A DNA stretch of 64,000 nt from the NCBI GenBank assembly GCA_963772845.1, contig CAVYYW010000014.1:496001-560000 (forward strand). Direction: 5' to 3'. Each line of letters opens with the position of its first letter. The first letter of the stretch is position 1. Source of the stretch: CAVYYW01 sp963772845. Its GTDB lineage: Bacteria; Bacillota; Bacilli; Bacillales; Sporolactobacillaceae. Below, in pieces: positions 57,028 to 64,000 of the stretch. Under the pieces are notes generated by a model, which made no database searches, had not been told where the DNA came from, and saw only the letters and a list, made by a program, of their open reading frames with translations. The position numbers and the translations under genes are program-made.

Positions 57028-57244
57028 AATCCTTGCTTGTTAATCTTTCATCCTCTAAAGGATTGAGCGCTATCTTTCTAGAATACAAACAAAAGATAAA
57101 ATATTATGTTTTTATTCAATAAATTCAGCTGGTTAGTTTGAACAAGGAATGAGTTATTGTGAAAAAATATTACTAATTAATGAACAAAAATTATAAATAT
57201 TTTTCTGTATCTAAAATTGAGATAGATAAGGGAGTTAGGAAAAT

Positions 57245-58066
57245 ATGAAACCATTACAAGGGAAGATTGCTGTTGTTACAGGTGCATCCCGTGGAGCGGG
57301 CAGGGGGATTGCCTTCGAACTAGGCAGTGCAGGAGCGACGGTGTATGTGACTGGTCGGAGTGTAAAAGGAGCTACAACCGATAATCGACCCGAAACCATT
57401 GAGGAAACTGCCGATGGTGTCACTTCACGAGGAGGTAAAGGCATCGCCATACGATGTGACCATACAAGCGACAATGACGTAAGAAACCTGTTTGAGCAAA
57501 TTGAAAAGGAACACGGTCGGATTGATATTTTAGTCAATAGTGTATTTGGTGGTTCCGAAAGTTCTCTACCATCAGGAGATGGACGGCATTTTTGGGAACG
57601 ACCACTGGAGCATTGGGATGCTATGATGGTTGCTGGACCGCAAGCTTATTTGCTGACTACTCGATACGCTGTACCTCTGATGAAGCAGCAACACCAAAAA
57701 GGGTTAATTGTAAATATCACATTTTTTATCAAGGACAAGATTTCAGGTAATTTATATTATGATTTAGCTATGAATGCGATCAATCGAATGACACTAGGAA
57801 TGGCAAAGGAATTAAAGGACTTCAACATTTCAGCCGTTGCTGTTTGCCCAGGTTGGATGAGGACAGAAAGAGTTGTAGATTCAGGTTTTGGACAAGAGGA
57901 TGGAACAACGGAAACAACTGCGTATGTAGGTCGTGCGGTGGTGGCATTGACAACAGACGCCACGGTATCTAAGTTTTCTGGCGATGCAATAATGGTGGCT
58001 GAACTAGCGAGAAAATATGGCTTTACCGATGTCGATGGAACTCAACCTCTGCCGTTTCCAGGATAA
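57245..58066 (+). CDS. SDR-family protein with altered catalytic residues
   Basis: A Rossmann-fold SDR, 273 residues. The cofactor motif is VTGASRGAGRGIAFELG. The usual NNAG is NSVFGG. The active-site segment reads YDLAMNAINRM, where Met (bases 57770-57772) replaces the Lys of YxxxK, and Thr stands at the usual Ser position 13 residues before the Tyr (VNITFF). CPGWMRTE follows as in relatives of DHRS1. It may be inactive as an oxidoreductase, act in another role, or carry a mutation (AAG to ATG). ATG 57245 follows GGGAG. It is flanked on both sides by decayed repeats. Confidence 0.8.
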   Translation: MKPLQGKIAVVTGASRGAGRGIAFELGSAGATVYVTGRSVKGATTDNRPETIEETADGVTSRGGKGIAIRCDHTSDNDVRNLFEQIEKEHGRIDILVNSVFGGSESSLPSGDGRHFWERPLEHWDAMMVAGPQAYLLTTRYAVPLMKQQHQKGLIVNITFFIKDKISGNLYYDLAMNAINRMTLGMAKELKDFNISAVAVCPGWMRTERVVDSGFGQEDGTTETTAYVGRAVVALTTDATVSKFSGDAIMVAELARKYGFTDVDGTQPLPFPG

Positions 58067-58263
58067 TCAGCTTCCTGTACAATAAGGGCAAGAGTTGAAA
58101 ATAATTGTACTTAAGCTAACGGAGGCTTTAATTGAACAAGGAAACTCTAAAATTTTAGAAACCTGAGACTCCCCCAGGATCAGCTTGTGGCAACTGAACA
58201 TTTATGCACAAAATGACTTCCAAAGGGCCAAAGCACGCAAATAACACGATGATTTCCGCTCTA

Positions 58264-58307
58264 AGCTGCTCGCTTTCCACGGGCAGTGGCCACAGGTAAC
58301 TTTGAGC
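58264..58307 (+). repeat. GCTGCTCGCTTTCCACGGG repeat unit, copy 3 (short)
   Basis: AGCTGCTCGCTTTCCACGGG, then GTAACTTTGAGC, matching copies at 7236-7281 and 56313-56357. Confidence 0.6.
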
Positions 58308-58337
58308 ATAAGTAGAGACTTCAAGGAAACAGGTCTT

Positions 58338-58377
58338 TCGCCAACCATCTATCCTAGGTAGGTTAGGTGGTTGGCGA
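58338..58377. repeat. 10-base inverted repeat
   Basis: TCGCCAACCA (58338-58347) and TGGTTGGCGA (58368-58377) with a 20-base loop. No T tract follows, so its function is unclear. Confidence 0.5.
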
Positions 58378-58412
58378 ATCATTTGATCACATAATTTTAG
58401 ATTTTGGCTCCA

Positions 58413-58661
58413 CTATCTGAAAAAGGTGCGCAGAACACCCCTGATAAATAGACTGCCAATAAACGTAATAAGGGTATATAACACGACCCAAACAAATAAG
58501 GATTTCCCAAACCCGATTAAAACGACTAAAAGTGATAAAATAAAGACGATAGCTGTTGGCAGATAGAGTTTCTTAGCGATTAAATAACCTACAACTCCGA
58601 TAATAAAGCATAAAATGGGTATGCCAATCCCGATGAACTGAAACATATGCTGACTGGACAT
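58413..58661 (-). CDS. Small membrane protein of unknown function
   Basis: 82 residues with three hydrophobic segments (about 7-27, 33-50 and 52-72) and a basic end (RGVLRTFFR). ATG 58661 follows AAAGGAG. I do not recognise the family with confidence. It is divergent from the polymerase IV gene with about 65 bases between, so the two may share a promoter region. Confidence 0.65.
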   Translation of the reverse strand: MSSQHMFQFIGIGIPILCFIIGVVGYLIAKKLYLPTAIVFILSLLVVLIGFGKSLFVWVVLYTLITFIGSLFIRGVLRTFFR

Positions 58662-58726
58662 TGCTTAACTCCTTTATCGTATGGAAAATATATTGCATTA
58701 TTTAAAGAATAGCAGGTAATACCAAG

Positions 58727-59998
58727 ATGAACAACGAAAAAGATAAACCGGCAGGGGAATTGGATGAAGTAAAAAGTGTGGTGAACAAAGTGAGAAACAA
58801 TCAGTCCAAGATTATCTTTCATGTTGATATGAATAGTTTCTATGCCTCGGTTGAAATCGCCAAAGATCCTTCTTTAAAAGGTAAACCTCTTGCGGTCGCA
58901 GGTCGAGTTGAAGATCGCCGGGGCATTGTAGTGACCAGCAGTTATGAAGCAAGAGCTATGGGCGTAAAAACGACCATGACTGTCGGTGAAGCAAGAAGAC
59001 ATTGTCCCGAATTAATTGTTAAACCACCTGACTTCCCTTTATACAGAGAAACATCAGCCGCATTATTCGATTTTTTAAGAACGTTTACTTCCCAGGTTGA
59101 GAAGGTATCAATTGATGAAGGCTATATGGACGTTACGGATGTTGCGGATGGAACACATCCGCTTAAAATAGCAAGAGAAATTCAGCAGGGCCTGTATGAA
59201 AAACTGAGGCTTCCTTCAAGTATCGGTATTGCTCCAAATAAATTCCTTGCTAAGATGGCTTCTGATATGAAAAAACCGATGGGTATGACTGTATTGAGAA
59301 AAAGGGACATTCCAAAGCTTCTGTGGCCGCTGCCTATCGGAGAAATGCATGGGGTCGGCCCTAAAACTGAAGCAAAGCTTAAGCAGAAGGGGCTTCAGAC
59401 AATTGGAGATCTCGCTAATCAGAATCAGGCAGTGCTGACGGATTGGCTCGGTATTCAAGGCGAGAAGCTTTATAATAAAGCTCATGGGAAAGATCATCGG
59501 CCAGTTGACCCAGAGGCGTGGCACCATTTTAAAAGCATCAGTCAGTCAACCACGCTTTCTCAGGATACAACAGATGATTTTACAGTAAAAAAAACGCTTG
59601 GTGCTTTGAGTGAAAAACTTGCTGCAAAGGTTAAAGCTCAGCATGTGTTCGGCTACCAGATCTCAGTTATGATTAAATATTATAATTTCCAGACCGTTAC
59701 TCGTAATTATTCAAGCAGGCAGCCCATTTATTCTAAGGAAGATATTTTGAATCTCGCCTATTCGCTTTATGAACAACACTGGGATGGCAGAGCTGTCCGG
59801 CTGTTGGGAATTACGCTTAGTGGATTTAAGAGCATTGAGACATCGAGCAAGCAGCTTGATCTTTTTTCATATGAGGATGACGCAAAAAAGGAACCCCTCA
59901 TTAAACTTATGGAGAACTTGAATTCACAATATGGCAAGGAAATTGTCCATCTTGCAAACAAAAAGAGAGAAATGAATCCTAGAGATCCAAAAAAGTGA
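58727..59998 (+). CDS. dinB: DNA polymerase IV (Y family)
   Basis: A translesion DNA polymerase, 423 residues. The catalytic carboxylates are in IIFHVDMNSFYASVE and KVSIDEGYMDVTD. The family motif SSYEARAMGVKT and the HhH segment GVGPKTEAKLKQKGLQTIGDL are present. The little-finger domain follows. The C-terminal part with QLDLFSYEDD resembles the sliding-clamp-binding motif QLxLF. It corresponds to B. subtilis YqjH (PolY1). The ribosome site before ATG 58727 is weak, and no LexA box is visible. Confidence 0.93.
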   Translation: MNNEKDKPAGELDEVKSVVNKVRNNQSKIIFHVDMNSFYASVEIAKDPSLKGKPLAVAGRVEDRRGIVVTSSYEARAMGVKTTMTVGEARRHCPELIVKPPDFPLYRETSAALFDFLRTFTSQVEKVSIDEGYMDVTDVADGTHPLKIAREIQQGLYEKLRLPSSIGIAPNKFLAKMASDMKKPMGMTVLRKRDIPKLLWPLPIGEMHGVGPKTEAKLKQKGLQTIGDLANQNQAVLTDWLGIQGEKLYNKAHGKDHRPVDPEAWHHFKSISQSTTLSQDTTDDFTVKKTLGALSEKLAAKVKAQHVFGYQISVMIKYYNFQTVTRNYSSRQPIYSKEDILNLAYSLYEQHWDGRAVRLLGITLSGFKSIETSSKQLDLFSYEDDAKKEPLIKLMENLNSQYGKEIVHLANKKREMNPRDPKK

Positions 59999-60023
59999 TA
60001 GGCAGGGCCTATCACTTTTTTTT
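59991..60023. terminator. Bidirectional terminator after dinB
   Basis: AAAAGTGATAGGC and GCCTATCACTTTT arms with a three-base loop and T tracts both ways. It overlaps the end of the convergent membrane-protein gene. Confidence 0.88.
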
Positions 60024-61113
60024 ATGAAAAAATAAGGGGCAGGATTACACTTAGGAGAATAATAACGATCAACGTAATGTAGCTTAAAGGATGGGCAAAA
60101 TTAAGCGTCCAGCCGACTCCGAATCTTTTCTCAACAAATAGTGAAGGGTCCTCTCGGTTTATATAAATTTGACCCATTTTCCAGAAGCGATCATCATCAC
60201 GTCTCATTACGTTCTTTTGACTCGTACCGGATGATTTAATCCGGCTTCCTCCTTGACCGGTCGTAATACTGAGAAAAATCGCTCCAAGCAGAAGCAGTCC
60301 TGCACCAGTCATGGCACTAGCAAGTATGACTTCTGAAGACCAGCTTAAAATCAGCGCCATCTGGTCAATGCCAAAAGTGAGAACCATTACAATAGCGGCA
60401 AGAATCATATACAGGGACCAGCGTTTTCTAAAGAGGCGATTCTTTATCATAGAATTCTCAGGATCTTCCGGAGAAATCTGCTGTTTTGCACGCCCAATCA
60501 TTCCATGCAAAAAAGCAAACAAGGCAGTTATATAGACTTGAAACGCAATATTTAAATAAAGAAAGCGGGATGATTTTTCAGTATAAGCTGTGATGTGGCC
60601 TTTTCCATCAAAATGAACAGGGATCGATGCAGGGATGCGGTCGTACATGAAAAGTGTCAGCCCAAGTGTCATCAGAGACAATACGAGGGGGATCAGATAC
60701 CACCATAAGGAATAGACTGTTTTAACGTTTCTGAAGGCTGTATCAATCACAATCTGCTGTGTGTTTATTTTCTCCCATTGATGGTCAATTTTCATTTTTT
60801 TCATCTGAATATGAAACAGGCCGTAGATGGCAAACGATCCGGTCATGAAGATCAGAAGTAAAACGACAGGAAACAATGGCGTTGAACCAGACCGTATGAA
60901 CAAGTAAATAAGAAACAGCAATATGAGCAGACTCAGACTTGACGCTGCGTATTTGCGTTTTTTTGACATGATATCCAGGCTGGAAGCTGCTTCGAGCGGA
61001 ACAGTAACCCCAAATACATCTGTTCTTCTTGTCAAATAAGGCATAAATACAAGAAGGATCCCAGCTGGAAGGTAAATGATAATAAAGGTTAAATCATTTA
61101 GTGTAAATCCCAT
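60022..61113 (-). CDS. DUF1648/DUF5808 membrane protein
   Basis: A polytopic membrane protein of 363 residues and about eight helices. The DUF1648 stretch is YDRIPASIPVHFDGKGHITAY. The C-terminal DUF5808-like segment is DDRFWKMGQIYINREDPSLF with ...VEKRFGVGWTLNFAHP. Such proteins are often paired with YtrA-type GntR regulators, as here, where its start overlaps the regulator's end by 16 bases. Function unknown. It resembles immunity or stress membrane proteins of the SdpI type, but this is only suggestive. Confidence 0.82.
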   Translation of the reverse strand: MGFTLNDLTFIIIYLPAGILLVFMPYLTRRTDVFGVTVPLEAASSLDIMSKKRKYAASSLSLLILLFLIYLFIRSGSTPLFPVVLLLIFMTGSFAIYGLFHIQMKKMKIDHQWEKINTQQIVIDTAFRNVKTVYSLWWYLIPLVLSLMTLGLTLFMYDRIPASIPVHFDGKGHITAYTEKSSRFLYLNIAFQVYITALFAFLHGMIGRAKQQISPEDPENSMIKNRLFRKRWSLYMILAAIVMVLTFGIDQMALILSWSSEVILASAMTGAGLLLLGAIFLSITTGQGGSRIKSSGTSQKNVMRRDDDRFWKMGQIYINREDPSLFVEKRFGVGWTLNFAHPLSYITLIVIILLSVILPLIFS

Positions 61114-61502
61114 TCATTCTCTTCCTTTCCTTTGATTTTATTGTAAATTCTTTCAGTTAATTCAATGGCTGTATTCTTGTCGATTTCATGAATCATCGCA
61201 TCTGCTATCAGCCGGGTCAGGTTCTCCTCAAGAAGACCGAAGTACGCTTCATCAGCTGGAGGCATGTTTAAACTCACCATCACTCCTTTTTGTCTGTGAA
61301 TAATAAGCAGTCCTTCTTCCTTTAATCGTTGATAAGCTTTATTGACGGTATGCATGTTAATCCCGAGATCTCCAGCCATTGCTCTTACAGAAGGCAGTGA
61401 TTCACCAGGAAGCAGGTCTTTTTTTGCAATGCCTAATTTAATTTCATCAATTAATTGTGTATAGAGAGGAACATTGGATTCCGGGAAAAGTTTAATTAAC
61501 AT
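61098..61502 (-). CDS. GntR-family transcriptional regulator (YtrA type)
   Basis: 134 residues. An N-terminal winged helix has VPLYTQLIDEIKLGIAKK and LPSVRAMAGDLGINMHTVNKAYQRL, then a short helical tail with no ligand domain, the feature of the YtrA subfamily. ATG 61502 follows GGAGG. It is the first gene of a two-gene operon with the DUF1648 protein, and a palindrome lies in its promoter region. Confidence 0.9.
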   Translation of the reverse strand: MLIKLFPESNVPLYTQLIDEIKLGIAKKDLLPGESLPSVRAMAGDLGINMHTVNKAYQRLKEEGLLIIHRQKGVMVSLNMPPADEAYFGLLEENLTRLIADAMIHEIDKNTAIELTERIYNKIKGKEENEWDLH

Positions 61503-61523
61503 CTTATTTACCTCCTTGATTGC

Positions 61524-61546
61524 CTGTTATATATATTATATAACAG
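61524..61546. promoter_or_regulatory. Palindromic operator before the gntR gene
   Basis: CTGTTATATA and TATATAACAG are perfect 10-base arms separated by TAT. It lies 22 bases before the regulator's start and overlaps where its promoter is expected. It is likely the autorepression site. Confidence 0.65.
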
Positions 61547-61644
61547 TTGTTATGATGTGCAACCCTTTTTTATGTAAATAAGTTAGCAATTTTCTAAATT
61601 TTTCTGCTACAATAGTTCATAGAAACTGAGAAGGGGAGAATTTG

Positions 61645-62586
61645 ATGGAGGCTCTATCTAGGTTGCAGAATTCTATAGGAAGCGTTTTGGTTGGAAAAGA
61701 AAAAGTTATTGAAAAAATGATGATTGCTATGCTTTGTGATGGGCATGTCCTTCTTGAAGACGTGCCAGGGACAGGCAAAACGGTGCTTGCAAAGGCTTTG
61801 GCAAAGTCAATATCTGGAGAGTTCAGGCGGATTCAGCTTACACCAGACGTTCTTCCTTCAGATATTACTGGACTTCAATATTTCAACCCGGTTAAACAGA
61901 CCTTTGAAGTCAAAGCTGGCCCTGTAATGACTAATATTTTACTAACAGATGAAATTAATAGAGCAACACCTCGCACACAGTCAAGTCTGCTTGAGGTGAT
62001 GGAGGAAAAACAGGTCACAATCGAAGGGGAAACGATACCGCTTCCCGCGCCTTTTATGGTGATTGCTACCCAAAATCCGATTGAATCTCAAGGAACGTTC
62101 CCGCTTCCTGAAGCACAAATGGATCGTTTTTTAATGAAAATCGCAACCGGTTATCCTTCTTTTGAGGAAGAGAGACAAATGATGAAGATGCATCGAGAGG
62201 AGCGTCCCCTCGATCAACTTGAAGCAGTCATGGATAATCAAGAATTGATCAGTCTGCGAGAGAAGGTCAGAAAAGTACGGATAGATGAAGCGGTGGAAAC
62301 ATATTTGCTTGAAATTATTAAAGAAACAAGAGAAGCAGCATTTATTGAGACAGGTGTGAGTCCTCGTGGGAGTCTAGCCTTTATGAGAGCATCCCAGGCG
62401 CAGGCTTTAATCAACGGAAGGGATTATGTAACGCCTGAAGATATCAGAGAAATGGCACCTTTTGTTCTTAGCCACCGTATGGTGCTGTCCATGGAGGGTG
62501 AGATGAGAGTAACGAAAGATTCTATCATTCAAGATATTCTGGATCAGGTTGCGGTGCCAGTGGAAGCGGGATCACTCAAAATATGA
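61645..62586 (+). CDS. yeaC: MoxR-family AAA+ ATPase (YeaC)
   Basis: About 313 residues. Walker A is LLEDVPGTGKTVLAKALAKS, Walker B ILLTDEINRATPRTQSSLLEVMEE, sensor 1 VIATQNPIESQGTFPLPEAQ and the arginine-finger region MDRFLMKI. The C-terminal lid has GVSPRGSLAFMRASQAQAL. ATG 61645 follows AGGGGAG (the TTG at 61642 is less likely). Its stop overlaps the start of the DUF58 gene, as in the B. subtilis yeaC-yeaD-yebA operon. Confidence 0.92.
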   Translation: MEALSRLQNSIGSVLVGKEKVIEKMMIAMLCDGHVLLEDVPGTGKTVLAKALAKSISGEFRRIQLTPDVLPSDITGLQYFNPVKQTFEVKAGPVMTNILLTDEINRATPRTQSSLLEVMEEKQVTIEGETIPLPAPFMVIATQNPIESQGTFPLPEAQMDRFLMKIATGYPSFEEERQMMKMHREERPLDQLEAVMDNQELISLREKVRKVRIDEAVETYLLEIIKETREAAFIETGVSPRGSLAFMRASQAQALINGRDYVTPEDIREMAPFVLSHRMVLSMEGEMRVTKDSIIQDILDQVAVPVEAGSLKI

Positions 62587-63791
62587 GGTGGCAAATCTCA
62601 AAAAATCAGCCGCTTCTGCTTTCTTATATGACTGTTGCAGGGGTTATCGTAATGGTGGTTTCGCTTCTTCTGCAAGGGCCCGTTCTTTTTTTCGCTGGAA
62701 CCTCTTTTGTAATCTTAGGTACTGCGCCCTTTCTGTATCTGAATTACCTTTCTAAACGCATCATCTATCAGAATGCATTATTGAGAAAAAGAGTGATGGT
62801 GAGGGAAGCAGGTGGGCTTGGGTTTTCGCTTCATAATGACTCTTTCTTACCGCTGGTTTACGGGGAATCGAGAATAGAGTTTGATGATCACCTGGAAATT
62901 CCCGAGTTTTCTGAGGGAAAGCGGACAGTCTTTATCGCCCCGTTTAATATTTCCCGCCGGGGAGGTGTAACATTAAAGGTGCCGTTTATCGCTAAAAAGA
63001 GAGGGTGGGTAAGAGCAAAATCTCTTAAGGTTGTCATTCAGGATCCGCTAAGACTTTGCTCCTTTACACTGACCTACCCCGGCCTTCTCCACACAGAAGT
63101 CATTATATATCCTGAACTGTATCCGCTGCCGCTGCTTAAGGATATGGTGATGTTTAGAGAAGGAGCTTCGCCTCAGCAGACTTCCCTCTTTGCCGATCGT
63201 ACGCTTGTCACTGGAACGAGAGAGTACGAAATGACCGACCCGCTGAAATATGTGCACTGGAAGGCGAGTGCCAGGATTGGGCAGATGCAGACGAAGGTCT
63301 TTGAAAAGGTGTCTGGTATATACTGGACGCTTATTCTGATTCTGGACAGCGGGCAGTCAAATTTTATTTCAACAGAACGGCTAGAAAAAATGCTTTCTAT
63401 GGCGACCTATATGACGCAGTTCGCGGAAAAGCACCAGATTGCCTTTGACCTTTATATTAATATTAAATCGAAGGGGTCTTCCGGCGGTACATATCTAGGA
63501 ATGGAACAAGGACTAAAGCACTTAATGAAGGCATGGGAAATGCTTGCGGTTATTGAGCTTAGCTACATTCGCATCCATCCTGACAATGCCTGGGGTTTTA
63601 TCGACAGGCAAATGTTCAGCCCTAGAATAATTTTTATCTGCTTAGCGGACAGTCAATCGGGCTATAGACCTTATTTAAAGACGTGGGCGAAACGTGGTCA
63701 TCAGCTTTACCAGGTCAAAGATAACGGGGCAATTCTTGGCTTGAGCTCTCTTTCATCGAAAGATAAAGGAAAGGGTGAGGCGCTTGCGTAG
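62583..63791 (+). CDS. yeaD: DUF58 protein YeaD
   Basis: 402 residues. Two N-terminal membrane helices (about residues 12-30 and 32-52) are followed by a beta-rich part and the DUF58 signature GTREYEMTDPLKYVHWKASAR. A VWA-like C-terminal domain has LILILDSGQS. It works with MoxR ATPases in an unknown envelope process. The start overlaps yeaC by four bases (ATGA). Its end overlaps the next gene. Confidence 0.9.
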   Translation: MRWQISKNQPLLLSYMTVAGVIVMVVSLLLQGPVLFFAGTSFVILGTAPFLYLNYLSKRIIYQNALLRKRVMVREAGGLGFSLHNDSFLPLVYGESRIEFDDHLEIPEFSEGKRTVFIAPFNISRRGGVTLKVPFIAKKRGWVRAKSLKVVIQDPLRLCSFTLTYPGLLHTEVIIYPELYPLPLLKDMVMFREGASPQQTSLFADRTLVTGTREYEMTDPLKYVHWKASARIGQMQTKVFEKVSGIYWTLILILDSGQSNFISTERLEKMLSMATYMTQFAEKHQIAFDLYINIKSKGSSGGTYLGMEQGLKHLMKAWEMLAVIELSYIRIHPDNAWGFIDRQMFSPRIIFICLADSQSGYRPYLKTWAKRGHQLYQVKDNGAILGLSSLSSKDKGKGEALA

Positions 63792-64000
63792 ATATCAGCA
63801 CCTGCAAGACGTCCTGTGGATCGCTTATGGGACTGTCATGCTGCTTGCCCTTGAAATTCTTATCAGCAGCAGCCATTGGCATGCAGCTGTCCCGCTGCTT
63901 CTTTTAACAGTGGTTTTTATGGGTTTGTTCTTAGGACTTAAACGGACACTCAAGCATTTTTCTTTTGTGTGGATTTTTGCTATTTACCTGGTACTTGCTG
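63775..64000 (+). CDS. yebA: Transglutaminase-like membrane protein YebA, N-terminal part only
   Basis: Open from GTG 63775 (AAAGGAAAGG upstream) to the window edge. The 75 residues seen hold a basic start (MRRLRRYQHLQDV) and two to three membrane helices, as in the N-terminus of YebA. The transglutaminase domain would lie beyond the window. The assignment depends mainly on the conserved order yeaC-yeaD-yebA. Confidence 0.7.
   Translation, partial: MRRLRRYQHLQDVLWIAYGTVMLLALEILISSSHWHAAVPLLLLTVVFMGLFLGLKRTLKHFSFVWIFAIYLVLA

Larger units (their letters stand above)
58067..58412. other. Intergenic region with repeat fragment and inverted repeat
   Basis: It contains a shortened GCTGCTCGCTTTCCACGGG repeat (58264-58307) and a 10-base perfect inverted repeat. 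A 24-codon frame from 58095 (MKIIVLKLTEALIEQGNSKI...) may be the remains of a lost gene. I see no intact gene. Confidence 0.45.

Noticed and set aside
1..64000. CRISPR array, tRNA, rRNA, T-box or common riboswitches
   Set aside because: No regularly spaced direct repeats, no tRNA or rRNA signature and no T-box AGGGTGG-type motif were noticed when reading. A model search (tRNAscan, Rfam) would be needed to exclude them fully.

Overview
The window is a stretch of chromosome from a low-GC, endospore-forming member of the Bacillaceae. The evidence is spoIVB followed by spo0A, a YjcZ-type sporulation peptide, strong AGGAGG ribosome binding sites, frequent TTG and GTG starts, and gene order that follows the Bacillus subtilis xseA-to-spo0A and bkd-to-yqjH segments. 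Between ispA and dxs lies a structured, non-coding stretch of about 600 bases that I read as OLE RNA (ornate, large, extremophilic). This points to a halophilic or alkaliphilic Bacillus relative.

Layout. 1-6.1 kb: xseA (partial and frameshifted), xseB, ispA, OLE RNA, dxs, tlyA. 6.1-7.6 kb: a gene-free mosaic of decayed repeats where argR/ahrC is normally found. 7.6-12 kb: recN, spoIVB, spo0A and a lone HPr gene. 12-17.4 kb: a frameshifted MFS transporter, a MifM-like arrest leader with yidC2, and the yojN/yojO AAA+VWA pair. 17.6-22.2 kb: a GNAT/N-acylamino-acid racemase/FAD oxidase/PatB cluster. 22.6-30.8 kb: peptide and proline transporters, an aldehyde dehydrogenase, stress and sporulation small proteins, and topoisomerase III. 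30.9-37.8 kb: an attenuator-controlled heterodimeric ABC exporter (BmrCD type), an SDR, an MscS channel and an aldo-keto reductase. 38-54.7 kb: branched-chain amino acid catabolism, with yqzF, bkdR, ptb, bcd, buk, lpdV, bkdAA, bkdAB and bkdB, then brxB, prli42, methylmalonyl-CoA mutase, a B12-domain/epimerase fusion, a carboxyltransferase and a peptidase. 54.7-64 kb: TlpA/CcdA thiol-redox genes, a second decayed-repeat region, an unusual SDR, DNA polymerase IV, a GntR-controlled membrane protein, and the MoxR/DUF58/transglutaminase operon, which runs off the window.

How the genes work together. The Bkd complex turns branched 2-oxo acids into acyl-CoAs. Ptb and Buk recover ATP from these. Propionyl-CoA from isoleucine and valine can enter the adjacent carboxyltransferase, epimerase and mutase route to succinyl-CoA. 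Three regulatory layouts can be read from the sequence: a leader peptide plus hairpin before yidC2, a leader plus terminator before bmrCD, and a palindromic operator before the gntR gene. Two sigma-B-like promoters and a Prli42 homologue suggest a stressosome/sigma-B stress response.

Caution. Six otherwise intact genes (xseA, an MFS gene, yojO, patB, mscS, and the mutase B12-domain/epimerase gene) each carry one apparent single-base insertion, and the mifM-like leader is also frame-disrupted. The pattern looks more like sequence error than biology, but this cannot be settled from the sequence alone.
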